Notes: generated by a model not told the origin, from the letters alone. Shown: positions 20,815 through 29,635, counted from the stretch's first letter. The stretch is 37,068 bases of DNA from Pseudomonadota bacterium (GCA_018240325.1 JAFEFZ010000141.1:1-37068); one strand, 5' to 3'. Program-made: numbers and translations.

Positions 20815-21429
20815 TCAGGGCTCGGCCAGCCAGGCCAGGAATTCGTTGAACACGCCGTCGACGAGTTCCTGGTCCTGCTCGACCAGCGCCTCGCGTTCGG
20901 CCAGCGCGATGTCGGTGCCGATGCTCTTCAGCAGGCGGATCTGGGTCTGCAGCATGCGGCCGTTCTCCTGCTCGATGCGCTGCAGCGCCACGACGAAGGG
21001 GTCGAGCGGATCCGCCTGCTCGGGGATCACCGGCAGCAGCCGGATGCGCGCCAGTTGCGCGTGCCCGAGCGACAGGCCGCGATAGGCCGCCTGCGGATTC
21101 AGCACCGGCCCCGGCGGCAGCATCACCTGGCCCCAGGCCAGCGTCAGCGGCGCGGCGATCCGGCTGCCGGCCAGCGCCAGCGCAGGGTTCGGCGACCACT
21201 GCGTGCTGCGCGCGAGCACCGTGACGGCCTCGAGCTCGCGCGCGGCCTGCGACACGATGAACTGCTGCACCACGCCGAGCTTCGGCAGCCATTGCAGCGC
21301 CGAATGGAACAACAGGTTGCCGTTCTTCGCGGCACTCAGCAGCAGCGCGATCTTGGTCTGGACTTCGGGCGTGAAGCCGGCGGCGGCAATGCGGTCGCGG
21401 GCCTGGTCGTAGCGGGCGGGGTCGATCAT
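20815..21429 (-). CDS. Hypothetical protein coupled to an alpha/beta hydrolase
   Basis: A 204-residue protein I do not recognise. It is predicted to be mostly helical, without signal peptide or clear transmembrane segment. The N-terminal part contains TKIALLLSAAKNGNLLFHSALQ. The middle is hydrophobic and Pro-rich (LAWGQVMLPPGPVLNPQAAY), and the C-terminal third (ALQRIEQENGRMLQTQIRLL) looks like an amphipathic helix ending in acidic residues. The ATG at 21429 overlaps the stop of the preceding hydrolase (ATGA) and is preceded by AGGAG inside that gene, so the pair is translationally coupled and the proteins may work together. No function can be given. Confidence 0.75.
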   Translation of the reverse strand: MIDPARYDQARDRIAAAGFTPEVQTKIALLLSAAKNGNLLFHSALQWLPKLGVVQQFIVSQAARELEAVTVLARSTQWSPNPALALAGSRIAAPLTLAWGQVMLPPGPVLNPQAAYRGLSLGHAQLARIRLLPVIPEQADPLDPFVVALQRIEQENGRMLQTQIRLLKSIGTDIALAEREALVEQDQELVDGVFNEFLAWLAEP

Positions 21430-22406
21430 CGGGCTCTCCTGGCCGTCGGGGCCGTGGGGGGGGCCTTGCGGGCTGCGGCGGGCTCGGCGGCGGGGCCCAC
21501 CTGCACGGCGCGCATCCAGTCGCCGGCGCAGGGCAGCCACTGCACCTCGGCCGCCGGGTCGTCGGCGGCGATCCACACGCTCTGGTCGCCCTGCCAGGTG
21601 CCGGCCTGTACCTGCCCGAAGAAGACTTCGAGCTGGCGCATCGTGACCGCCGGCATCTCCAGCGTGAACGCATGGTAGGCGCGCTGGATGATCAGCAGGC
21701 GCGAGTTGCGGACCTCGCGCCGGATCACCTCGTGGCATTCGCGCGGCGTGAAGAAATCGAACTCGCCGTTCATGATCAGCGTCGGCACTTCGATCGCGTG
21801 CAGCCCGGGCGTCAGCGGCTCGAACCCGGCGAAGGACTCCATCAGGTTCTGCATCGCGTAGGCATCGTTGCCGATGTAGCCGGCGCGCTTCATGGCCGGG
21901 ATGCGCTCGCGGTTGGCGGCGATCCAGGCCGAGCTCATGTTCATCGGGTACAGCATGCTCTGCAGGTACGGCAGCCCAACCTCGGCCAGCCCTTGCAGCA
22001 TCACCGCGCCCAGCAGCTCGAGCTGCGGCGTCAGCTCGGCGTAGGTGCTCATCGCGGCCAGGCTGTGCAGGCGGCGGCCGAAGCGGATCGCGAAGTCCAG
22101 CCCGACGATGCCGCCGAAGGAGATGCTCACCAGGTGGGTCCGCTCGATCTCGAGCAGGCCGAGCAGCTGGTCGAGCAGCTCGGCGTGGGCGGCCAGCGGG
22201 ATGTCGATGACCGGCTTGGACGAGCGCCCCTGGCCGAGCATGTCGTAGGCCAGCACGCGCCAGCCGCGCGGCACGAAGTGCTCGGCGTAGCTGCGCCACA
22301 GGCCGGCGTTCTGGGTCAGCCCGTTGACGAAGGTGATCACCGGGCGGCCGGCTTCGCCGCTGAGTTCGTAGTGCACCTGGTGATGGCCGAGCCGGGCTGT
22401 GGGCAT
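21426..22406 (-). CDS. Alpha/beta-fold hydrolase (cytoplasmic)
   Basis: Predicted serine hydrolase of 326 residues without a signal peptide. The oxyanion-loop region is VNGLTQNAGLW. The nucleophile elbow is SISFGG with Ser96, an unusual elbow (Ser rather than the common His two positions before the nucleophile). The likely catalytic Asp is in MNGEFDFFTP and the His in RAYHAFTLE. The fold core ends near residue 260. The remaining 65 residues are a Trp-containing segment followed by a low-complexity Ala/Pro/Arg tail ending TARRAR. GGGAG precedes the ATG. It is divergent from the secreted two-domain hydrolase gene and coupled to the unknown 204-residue gene. Substrate is unknown; ester or lactone is most likely. 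Confidence 0.85.
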   Translation of the reverse strand: MPTARLGHHQVHYELSGEAGRPVITFVNGLTQNAGLWRSYAEHFVPRGWRVLAYDMLGQGRSSKPVIDIPLAAHAELLDQLLGLLEIERTHLVSISFGGIVGLDFAIRFGRRLHSLAAMSTYAELTPQLELLGAVMLQGLAEVGLPYLQSMLYPMNMSSAWIAANRERIPAMKRAGYIGNDAYAMQNLMESFAGFEPLTPGLHAIEVPTLIMNGEFDFFTPRECHEVIRREVRNSRLLIIQRAYHAFTLEMPAVTMRQLEVFFGQVQAGTWQGDQSVWIAADDPAAEVQWLPCAGDWMRAVQVGPAAEPAAARKAPPTAPTARRAR

Positions 22407-22540
22407 GACGCTCCCTGAAATGGACTGACTTGCGGAAAGCGGGATTCTGGCCTGCTTCTCGATGCCACAATCCGCCCGCCTCGGCCATGCCCAGCGGCTG
22501 GCCGATGCGACCGAATCTCCACGCAGCAGAGGACCAAGAC

Positions 22541-25081
22541 ATGACAGACCGTCGGCTGGGCGTGCGTACGTTGGTAAACGGGATGGCGGCGCTGTTGCTG
22601 ACGCTGTCGTTTGCCGGCGCCGCGCATGCCCAACAAGCAGTGACCGAGCGCTCGGCCGTCGCCGAGCTGGACAAGCTGAAGCAGACCTACGAGGTCCGCA
22701 ACTTCCGCATCGGCGGCAAGTACGACCTGGCCAACCCGAAGGCCTGGGAGAACGGCGGCGAAGGCGGCACCACGCTCGAGTCGCTCGGCGCCGCGCCGGC
22801 GCGCACCTCGTACATCGCGGTGGGCACGCCGCAGCGCAACGCCAAGGGCGAGATCGTCAACGCGGTCGTGATCAGCACCTTCTTCTCGGGCGACGCGACC
22901 TCCATGTACAACAGCTGGTACGAGGGCCAGTCGGGCAACGCCTTCGCCGGCGGTGCGCTGGTCGGCCCGGGGCGGATGTTCGACACCAACCGCTTCTACG
23001 TGATCTTCCTCGACGGCCTGGGCCTGTGGGGCGCGTCCAAACCGTCGGACGGGCTCGCGCGCAAGTTCCCGGTGTACAGCTACTACGACATGGTGCACCT
23101 GAACTACCGGCTGCTGCGCGACCACCTGAAGGTCGGCCAGGTGGTGCTGGCCACCGGCGTGTCGATGGGCGGCACGCAGTCGTACTACTGGGGGCTGATG
23201 TATCCCGATTTCGTGAAGGCGGTGATGCCGGTGGGCGGCGCGTCGGCCACCGACGGCCCCGGCGGCGCGATCGCCGCGTGGACCTTCCAGCTGGCCAAGG
23301 CTTCGCTCGAATCCGACCCGGTGTGGATCGACACCAAGGCCGACTACTACAAGCTGCCCAAGGCGAAGCATCCGAACCAGGGCGTCGAGTTCCACTGGTC
23401 GCAGCTGCTGCTGACCGGCTACGACCTCGACTTCCGCCAGTCGATGGGCTGGGACGCGGTGTCGAAGGACGTGTTCGCGTGGCAGCCGGATCCGCGCCTG
23501 GGCCCGAACATCGGCGCCACGCTCAAGCGCATGGCCGCGCAGTTCGACGCGGCCGACCTGTGGTACCGCGACACCGTCGGCGAGCTGCACAACGTCGACA
23601 AGCTGCTGCCCGGCATGAAGGCGCGCACGCTGGTCGTGCACGTCGACAACGACCTGTGGCTGATGGGCAGCGAGGCGCGCAAGGCCTCCGAGGCGATCTC
23701 GGGCGGTCTGTACGCCAGCTTCAGCGACCCGATCGCCCACTACGCGGTGTTCAAGGCGCCCAACGTGCTGAAGAACAACCAGACCTTCGGCTCCTTCATC
23801 CGCGCCGCCGGCGTGGACGACAGCGCCGAGCAGCACATCGTGTGCGAGGCCAAGAACTACCGCCGCCCGCGCATCAACCTGGAGCCGGATCCGAAGAAGT
23901 CGTTCTGGAAGGACGAGATGGTCTCGCCCTTCCCGGTCAAGTACGCGAACGCGAAGGACCGCAACGGCATCGACTGGCAGATCGGCTACATGGACGAGTA
24001 CTGCGGCAAGGAGCGCAACCCGCCGACCCTCGTCATGGTGCACGGCAAGGGCGCGTTCGGCGCGCACTACGGCAACGTCGTCAAGTACGCGGTCGAGCGC
24101 GGCTATCGCGTGATCGTGCCCGACATGCCGCTGGCCGGCACCTCCGGCCCGGGCAACCTGGACAAGCCGCAGGCGCGCACGCTGGACGACATCCGCGACG
24201 CCTTCCATTCGCTGGTGGTCGGCCAGCTCGGCGTGAAGAAGGCCTACTACTACGGCCATTCGCAGGGCGGCCAGGTGGTGCTCGGCTACGCGCTGCGCTA
24301 CCCCGATGCGGTGCAGGGCCTGCTGCTCGAAGGGCCGGCCGGGCTCGAGGAGTACCCGAAGAACTTCAAGATGGGCGACAAGGAGCTGCCGATCTGCGAC
24401 AAGTCGATCGGCCGCGACCTCGCCCGCTGGCACGCGGCGTGGGATCCCTTCGGCCTGGTGCAGTCCGAGTTGAAGCGCACGCCGCAGCAGATCCGCGACT
24501 TCTTCTACTGGAAGCGGCGCGACGCCGCCGGCAACGCGGTGCCCGCACCCGCCGGCTACTTCGTCAACGACACCGAGTACTCGCGGCTGCACACCGACCA
24601 GCGCATCGCGATGATCACCGGCAACCCGCGCGAGTTCGAGCAGTGGGCCTTCCTGTTCCACTACGACACCTTCTCGATGTGCTCGGAGAACGCGCGCGAG
24701 GACGAGCAGTCGCTGTACAAGCGCCTGCCGCAGATCAAGGCGCCGATCTTCCTGGCCTTCGGCGCGATCGAGCCCTTCATCCCGAGCACGGCGCTGAACG
24801 GGCTGACCGACAAGTCCAAGCAGGTGATCATCCCCTTCGTCGAGCGCATGACGGCGGCGGGCAACCCGCCGGTGGTCAAGATCTACCCGGGGGTCGGGCA
24901 CTTCATCCACACCGACGTGCCGCTCGAGTTCGCGCGCGACGTGGTGGGCTTCATGAAGAAGGGCCGGGTCGACGCGGTCACGCCCGACGTGATCGATTCG
25001 TTGATCAACGGCACGAAGCCGATGGCCGCCGCGGCGGCGCCTGCCGCCGGTTCCGACAAGCCGGCCGGCCTGGCCAAGTGA
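22541..25081 (+). CDS. Secreted two-domain alpha/beta hydrolase (MetX-like domain fused to a second hydrolase domain)
   Basis: An 846-residue exported protein. The signal peptide ends at AHA before Gln31. Domain 1 (about 35-425) resembles the homoserine acetyltransferase (MetX) branch, with VGPGRMFDTNRFYVIFLD, nucleophile Ser208 in GVSMGG, probable Asp371 in HVDND and His400 in AHYAVF. Domain 2 (about 450-815) is another alpha/beta hydrolase: oxyanion region VHGKGAFG, Ser574 in GHSQGG, probable acid Glu744 in FGAIEPF and His787 in GVGHFIH. Glu instead of Asp is notable. The C-terminus is an Ala/Pro linker plus DKPAGLAK. AGAGGA precedes the ATG at 22541. The next gene, 10 bases downstream, is a paralogue of domain 1 alone. 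Confidence 0.85.
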   Translation: MTDRRLGVRTLVNGMAALLLTLSFAGAAHAQQAVTERSAVAELDKLKQTYEVRNFRIGGKYDLANPKAWENGGEGGTTLESLGAAPARTSYIAVGTPQRNAKGEIVNAVVISTFFSGDATSMYNSWYEGQSGNAFAGGALVGPGRMFDTNRFYVIFLDGLGLWGASKPSDGLARKFPVYSYYDMVHLNYRLLRDHLKVGQVVLATGVSMGGTQSYYWGLMYPDFVKAVMPVGGASATDGPGGAIAAWTFQLAKASLESDPVWIDTKADYYKLPKAKHPNQGVEFHWSQLLLTGYDLDFRQSMGWDAVSKDVFAWQPDPRLGPNIGATLKRMAAQFDAADLWYRDTVGELHNVDKLLPGMKARTLVVHVDNDLWLMGSEARKASEAISGGLYASFSDPIAHYAVFKAPNVLKNNQTFGSFIRAAGVDDSAEQHIVCEAKNYRRPRINLEPDPKKSFWKDEMVSPFPVKYANAKDRNGIDWQIGYMDEYCGKERNPPTLVMVHGKGAFGAHYGNVVKYAVERGYRVIVPDMPLAGTSGPGNLDKPQARTLDDIRDAFHSLVVGQLGVKKAYYYGHSQGGQVVLGYALRYPDAVQGLLLEGPAGLEEYPKNFKMGDKELPICDKSIGRDLARWHAAWDPFGLVQSELKRTPQQIRDFFYWKRRDAAGNAVPAPAGYFVNDTEYSRLHTDQRIAMITGNPREFEQWAFLFHYDTFSMCSENAREDEQSLYKRLPQIKAPIFLAFGAIEPFIPSTALNGLTDKSKQVIIPFVERMTAAGNPPVVKIYPGVGHFIHTDVPLEFARDVVGFMKKGRVDAVTPDVIDSLINGTKPMAAAAAPAAGSDKPAGLAK

Positions 25082-25091
25082 GGGGGGCGCA

Positions 25092-26453
25092 ATGAACACG
25101 AACACGAGGAAATCCGCAGTGCACAAGCACGCCGTCGCGCTGGCGCTGGTCGCCGCCTTCGCGCTGCCCGCGGCCGCGCTCGCGGCCGAGCCGGGCAAGT
25201 TCCCGCTGACGCCGAGCTCGGGCACGATGGCGCTCGACCACCTGAAGCAGTACTACGAGATCCCGAACTTCCGCATCGGCGGCAAGTACGACCTCGACGC
25301 CGACCCGCAGACCTGGCGCGACGGCGGCACCGGCGGCACGACGCTCGAGTCGCTGGGCGCCAAGCCGCTGCGGGTCGCGTACATCGCGGTGGGCACGCCC
25401 CAGCGCAACGACAAGGGCGAGATCACCAACGCGGTGATCGTCAGCACCTTCTATTCGGGCGACTCGACCAACATGTACAACTTCTGGTACGACGGGCAGC
25501 CGGGCAACGGCTTCTCCGGCGGCGCCGTGGTCGGCCCGGGCAAGGTCATCGACACCAACCGCTACTACGTGGTGTTCCTCGACGCGCTCGGCCTGTGGGG
25601 CGCGTCCAAGCCGTCCGACGGCCTGGGCCGCAAGTTCCCGGCGTACAGCTACTTCGACATGGTGCAGGCCAACTACCGGATGCTGCGCGACCACCTGAAG
25701 ATCGCGCAGGTCGAGGTGGCCACCGGCGTGTCGATGGGCGCCACCCAGAGCTGGGTCTGGGGCGTGATGCACTCGCCCAGCGGCTTCGTCAAGGCGGTGC
25801 TGCCGATCGGCGGCACCACCGCTTCCGACGGCGCCGATCCGGTGGGCGCCTGGACCTTCCTGCTCGGCCAGGCGGCGATCGAGAGCGATCCCGTGTGGCG
25901 CCAGACGAACGGCGACTACTACCACCTGCCGGTCGATCAGCACCCGAAGCGCGGCCTGCAGTTCATGTGGTCGCGCCTGCAGCTGACGGGCTTCACCTTC
26001 CCGGTGCGCACCGCCACGCCGTGGGACCAGATCGAGCGCGAGGTCTTCCACTGGGAGCCCAAGGGCAACCAGTCGGCGGCCTGGGTCGCGCGCGTCAAGA
26101 ACGAGGATCCGGTCGACTTCTGGTACCGCAACGATTCCGGCTTCAACTACAACATCAACAAGGACCTGAAGCGGATCAAGGCGCGGACCCTGGTGGTGCA
26201 TGTCGACAACGACATGTGGCTGCTGGTCGCCAACGCCAAGCAGGCCGCCAAGGCCGTGGACGGCGCGGTGTTCGCCAGCTTCGCCGACCCGACCGCGCAC
26301 TACGCGGTGTTCAAGGCGCCGAACGTGCTGAAGGACACGATCAAGGCCTTCATCGACAACCGCTTCACCACCAGCCTGCCGGGCATCGCCGGCGCCGGCG
26401 GCGGCGGCGGCGCGAAGGCGGCGGTCGACAAGCCCGCCGGCCTGGCGAAGTAG
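25092..26453 (+). CDS. Secreted MetX-like alpha/beta hydrolase (single-domain paralogue)
   Basis: A 453-residue exported protein with a signal peptide (ALALVAAFALPAAALA, then AEPGKF). It is closely similar throughout to domain 1 of the preceding gene: both share NFRIGGKYDL, GGTTLESLGA, YIAVGTPQRN, DTNR(F/Y)YV and HYAVFKAPNVLK. The probable triad is Ser214 (GVSMGATQS), Asp374 (HVDND) and His403 (TAHYAVF). After APNVLK a Gly-rich linker leads to the same final DKPAGLAK as in the fusion. An AGGGGGG ribosome-binding site lies before the ATG, 10 bases after the upstream stop, so the two form an operon. A true acetyltransferase role is unlikely for an exported protein; hydrolysis is inferred. Confidence 0.85.
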   Translation: MNTNTRKSAVHKHAVALALVAAFALPAAALAAEPGKFPLTPSSGTMALDHLKQYYEIPNFRIGGKYDLDADPQTWRDGGTGGTTLESLGAKPLRVAYIAVGTPQRNDKGEITNAVIVSTFYSGDSTNMYNFWYDGQPGNGFSGGAVVGPGKVIDTNRYYVVFLDALGLWGASKPSDGLGRKFPAYSYFDMVQANYRMLRDHLKIAQVEVATGVSMGATQSWVWGVMHSPSGFVKAVLPIGGTTASDGADPVGAWTFLLGQAAIESDPVWRQTNGDYYHLPVDQHPKRGLQFMWSRLQLTGFTFPVRTATPWDQIEREVFHWEPKGNQSAAWVARVKNEDPVDFWYRNDSGFNYNINKDLKRIKARTLVVHVDNDMWLLVANAKQAAKAVDGAVFASFADPTAHYAVFKAPNVLKDTIKAFIDNRFTTSLPGIAGAGGGGGAKAAVDKPAGLAK

Positions 26454-26472
26454 CCCGCTGCGGCGGCCGGCG

Positions 26473-26502
26473 CGACAAGGCCGCCCTCGGGCGGCCTTGT
26501 CG
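26473..26502 (+). terminator. Strong intrinsic terminator after the secreted hydrolase operon
   Basis: Two perfect 14-base arms (CGACAAGGCCGCCC and GGGCGGCCTTGTCG) are separated by TC, giving a 13-bp stem with a CTCG tetraloop, followed by TTT on the plus strand. It lies 20 bases after the second hydrolase stop. The dyad may also end the convergent minus-strand hydrolase gene. Confidence 0.85.
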
Positions 26503-26564
26503 TTTGCGCGGTGCGCTGTCGATGCGGGCCGCCGCGGCCGCAGCCGTCCCGCGGGCGCCGCCGG

Positions 26565-27443
26565 TCAGGCGCCGCCGCTGCCGCCGGTACCGCGGAAGTG
26601 GTCGCTGAACACGCGCGCGAACAGCAGCGGCTGTTCCAGGTTCATCGAGTGCCCGACGTAGGGGAACACCTCGAGCCGGGCGTTGGGCAGCTTGTCCACC
26701 ATCACGTCCATGTGGTCGCGCGGGATCCAGTAGTCCATCTTGCCGAACAGGATCAGGTGCTCGTGCGTCATCTCGGGCATGCGCGCGGCCAGCGCCGCTG
26801 AATCCCACTCGATCCCCAGGTTGTGCGGCGTGCCGAACCAGATGCCGTCGGACAGCACGCGCGTGCGTTCGATGATCTTCTTGAACAGCTCGCGCTGCGC
26901 GGCGCTGGTCACGTCGGCGAACTGCGGCATCTGCCCGGCGACCAGCGTTTCGGGCCGGAACAGCGTCGGCGCGGCGCTGGCCAGGCCGGCGAAGCACACG
27001 TCGGGGTCGGTCTTCATCGCGGTCAGCACGCCGATCTGGCTCGGGTTGAGCTGCAGGCCGAGCGGGCTGACCGGGTCGAGCATCAGCACCTTGCCGAAGC
27101 GCTCGGGCGCCATCAGCAGCATGTGCGAGATGATGATGCCGCCGGTCGAGTGGCCGTACAGGTGGCACTTGTCGATGCCCAGCGCATCGAGCAGCGCGAG
27201 GTGGTCGCGCGCGTGGACCTCCATCGTGTAGTTCGAGTAGTCGGCCGCCGGCTCCGGCTTGTCGGAATCGCCGCAGCCGCGCCATTCGGCGGCGATCACG
27301 CGGATGTCGGCGGGCAGCAGCGGCATGGCCAGCTCGAGCCAGTCGGCGCAGCCGAGGTTGCCGTGCACCGCCAGCACGACGTTGTCGCCGTCGCCGTGCT
27401 CGATGTAGTTCAGCGAAATGTCTCCGGCCTGGATGCGCGGCAT
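26565..27443 (-). CDS. Alpha/beta-fold hydrolase (cytoplasmic)
   Basis: A 292-residue hydrolase without signal peptide. The oxyanion region is VHGNLGCADW. WRGCGDSDKP marks the loop after strand 4. The nucleophile is Ser99 in GHSTGG. The probable acid is the Asp in LFGKMDYWIP, and the catalytic His lies in VGHSMNLEQP. This pattern is common among epoxide hydrolase, haloperoxidase and C-C hydrolase relatives, so chemistry cannot be fixed. AAGGA precedes the ATG at 27443. It ends in a Gly/Ser-rich tail (GTGGSGGA). It is convergent with the secreted hydrolase operon and downstream of the gamma-glutamyltransferase gene, separated from it by 187 bases. Confidence 0.87.
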   Translation of the reverse strand: MPRIQAGDISLNYIEHGDGDNVVLAVHGNLGCADWLELAMPLLPADIRVIAAEWRGCGDSDKPEPAADYSNYTMEVHARDHLALLDALGIDKCHLYGHSTGGIIISHMLLMAPERFGKVLMLDPVSPLGLQLNPSQIGVLTAMKTDPDVCFAGLASAAPTLFRPETLVAGQMPQFADVTSAAQRELFKKIIERTRVLSDGIWFGTPHNLGIEWDSAALAARMPEMTHEHLILFGKMDYWIPRDHMDVMVDKLPNARLEVFPYVGHSMNLEQPLLFARVFSDHFRGTGGSGGA

Positions 27444-27630
27444 GTCGTCGTCCTTCGTGACCTGCGGTAGTGGGATGCTTCGGGCGCGGCGATGCTACCG
27501 CGGCGCGGCAGGCTTCAGCCGGCGCGCGCGGCCGTTGCGGCGCACTCGGCGTGCGGCGCGCAAGGCCGCGGCCGCCGTGCGCTTGCGGCGCGCGGCGCAG
27601 GCGGCGGCAGACGCCCCGCGCCGCCGGCGA

Positions 27631-29553
27631 TCAGTGGCCCTGCCGGCGCGGCAGGCCGATCACCGTGCCCTCGCGGCGGCCATCGGCCGCGCCGTACTGC
27701 CGGCCCGTCCACGGGTCGATCAGCACCGCCTGCACCGAGCCGATGTCGGCCGGCGCGCCCACCGTGTAGCCCAGCGCCGCCAGCCCGGCGACGGTATCCG
27801 CCGGCAGCGGCGCGGCCGGCGCGATGCCGTCGTCACGCGCGATCGTGCTGCCGGTGCCGGTGATCGACACGCGCGGCGCGTCCACGGCCTGCTGCAGCGT
27901 CATCTTGTGGTCGATCAGGTTGAGCGTGACGTTGAGTACCGAATTGATGATCGTCGCGCCGCCGGGCGAGCCGTAGGCGATCAACGGGTCGCCGCGCGGC
28001 GTGAAGATCATCGTCGGCACCATGCTGCTGCGCGGGCGCTTGCCCGGCTGCACGTCGTTGTAGCCGGCGCTGCCGGTGTAGGGGTTGGTGCTCGGCACGG
28101 TGTTGAAGTCGGTCAGCTCGTTATTCAGCAGGAAGCCGTGGTTGCGGAAGCTGCCGTCGGCGCGCCGGTAGCCGGCGAACACGCCGATGCCGTGCGACGA
28201 CTCGATCGTGTTGGTGTACGACACCACGTTGCCCCACTTGTCGGCCGCCACGAAATGGGTGGTGGTCTCGCCGGGGCCGGTGACGGGCTCTGCCGCCGCC
28301 ACGCGCGGGCGGCCGTGGTGGCCCGCCGATTCGTAGGGCAGCGGGTCGCCCGGCGTCGGGTTCGGGGCCAGGCGCACGCCGGGCACGATCGCGGCGCCGC
28401 GCTGCTCGACGTACTGCGGATGCAGCAGCCCCCTGCCCGGCACCGGCACGAAGTCGGCGTCGCCCATCCAGATCGAGCGGTCGGCGAAGGCCAGCCGCAT
28501 CGCGTCGGCCATCACGTTGATCGTCTTCACGCTGCCGAAGCCGTAGCCCTGGGCTGCGTCGCCGATCGGGAAGCGCTCGAGCATCTTCAGCATCTGCAGG
28601 ATCGTCAGGCCGCCGGAAGAAGGCGGCATCGCCGCCTTGATCGTGTGGCCGCGGTAGCTGCCTTCGACCGGCCGGCGCTCGGCCGCGCGGTAGTTCTCCA
28701 GGTCGGCATAGGTCATCGAGCCGCCCTTGCCGTTCGGTGCCTGCGGGCGATCGAACTGCTGCCCTTCGACGATGCCCTTGGCGATGTCGCAACCCTTTTG
28801 CGGCATGAACTTGTAGAAGCAATCGGGCCCGTGACGCGCGATCAGCCTGAAGGTCTGCGCCAGCGGCTTGTTCTGCACCAGCGAGCCCACCACCGGCGCG
28901 CTGCCGCCCGGGCAGAAGAAGGCCTCGGCCTCGGGCGAGTTGCGCGAGCGGCTGTTGCAGCTGACGGCGGCGTAGCGCGGCGTGGCGGCGAAGCCCTCGT
29001 CGGCCAGCCGGATCGCCGGCCGCAGCACCTCGGCCAGGTCGAGCCGGCCGTACTTGCGCACCGCGTCGGCGGTGCCGCGCACCATGCCGGGCACGCCCAC
29101 GGCCACACCCTGCAGGCTCGAATTGGGCACGCCGACGAACATGTCGGGCGTGGCGCCGGCCGGCGCCTTCTCGCGCGTGTCGATGACGAAGGTGCGGCCG
29201 CTGAGCGCCAGGTGGATCATCATGAAGCCGCCGCCGCCGATGCCGGCCGACTGCGGCTCGACGACGTTGAGCGCGTAGGCGATGGCCACGGCGGCGTCGA
29301 CGGCGTTGCCGCCGCGCTCGAGGATCTGGGCGCCGGCTTCGGCGGCGTAGGGGTTGGCCACCGCCACCACGCCCTTGCGGTAGGCCGGCCCCGATGCCTG
29401 GGGCGGCGCCTGGTCGGGGCGGTGCGGATGCCACCCGTCAGGCCAGCGCCCCGCCTGGTCGTCGGCAAGCGCCGGGCCGAAGCCGCAGCCGGCAAGTACG
29501 GCGGCCAGCGCGAAGCCGGCGAGCCGGTGGGGTTCGCGGTCGAAGCAGGACAT
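27631..29553 (-). CDS. ggt: Gamma-glutamyltransferase (glutathione hydrolase), probable lipoprotein
   Basis: N-terminal nucleophile hydrolase that removes or transfers the gamma-glutamyl group of glutathione and related peptides, in the periplasm. I chose the ATG at 29553 (640 residues), supported by GGGAG. It gives a signal peptide with a lipobox, LAGC, near residue 22, so attachment to a membrane is likely. Family marks are GIGGGGFMMI near residue 110, the self-cleavage and nucleophile site Thr431 in ETTTHFVAADKWGN, and KRPRSSMVPTM with the substrate-binding Ser pair. The precursor is some 60 residues longer than E. coli Ggt. A 3' neighbour on the same strand is an alpha/beta hydrolase. The C26-type amidohydrolase gene lies 3 kb away. 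Confidence 0.93.
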   Translation of the reverse strand: MSCFDREPHRLAGFALAAVLAGCGFGPALADDQAGRWPDGWHPHRPDQAPPQASGPAYRKGVVAVANPYAAEAGAQILERGGNAVDAAVAIAYALNVVEPQSAGIGGGGFMMIHLALSGRTFVIDTREKAPAGATPDMFVGVPNSSLQGVAVGVPGMVRGTADAVRKYGRLDLAEVLRPAIRLADEGFAATPRYAAVSCNSRSRNSPEAEAFFCPGGSAPVVGSLVQNKPLAQTFRLIARHGPDCFYKFMPQKGCDIAKGIVEGQQFDRPQAPNGKGGSMTYADLENYRAAERRPVEGSYRGHTIKAAMPPSSGGLTILQMLKMLERFPIGDAAQGYGFGSVKTINVMADAMRLAFADRSIWMGDADFVPVPGRGLLHPQYVEQRGAAIVPGVRLAPNPTPGDPLPYESAGHHGRPRVAAAEPVTGPGETTTHFVAADKWGNVVSYTNTIESSHGIGVFAGYRRADGSFRNHGFLLNNELTDFNTVPSTNPYTGSAGYNDVQPGKRPRSSMVPTMIFTPRGDPLIAYGSPGGATIINSVLNVTLNLIDHKMTLQQAVDAPRVSITGTGSTIARDDGIAPAAPLPADTVAGLAALGYTVGAPADIGSVQAVLIDPWTGRQYGAADGRREGTVIGLPRRQGH

Positions 29554-29635
29554 GGATCTCCCTTCCTTGGAATCGCGCCCGCGGCGCGCGGCGATGGATG
29601 CTCCGTTGCCGCCTGGGCGCCTGCAACCCGGGTTG

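Noticed and set aside
22337-25225. 962-codon open frame on the minus strand
   Set aside because: It lies opposite the secreted two-domain hydrolase and has a low-complexity Val/Arg/His composition. It is a shadow frame.
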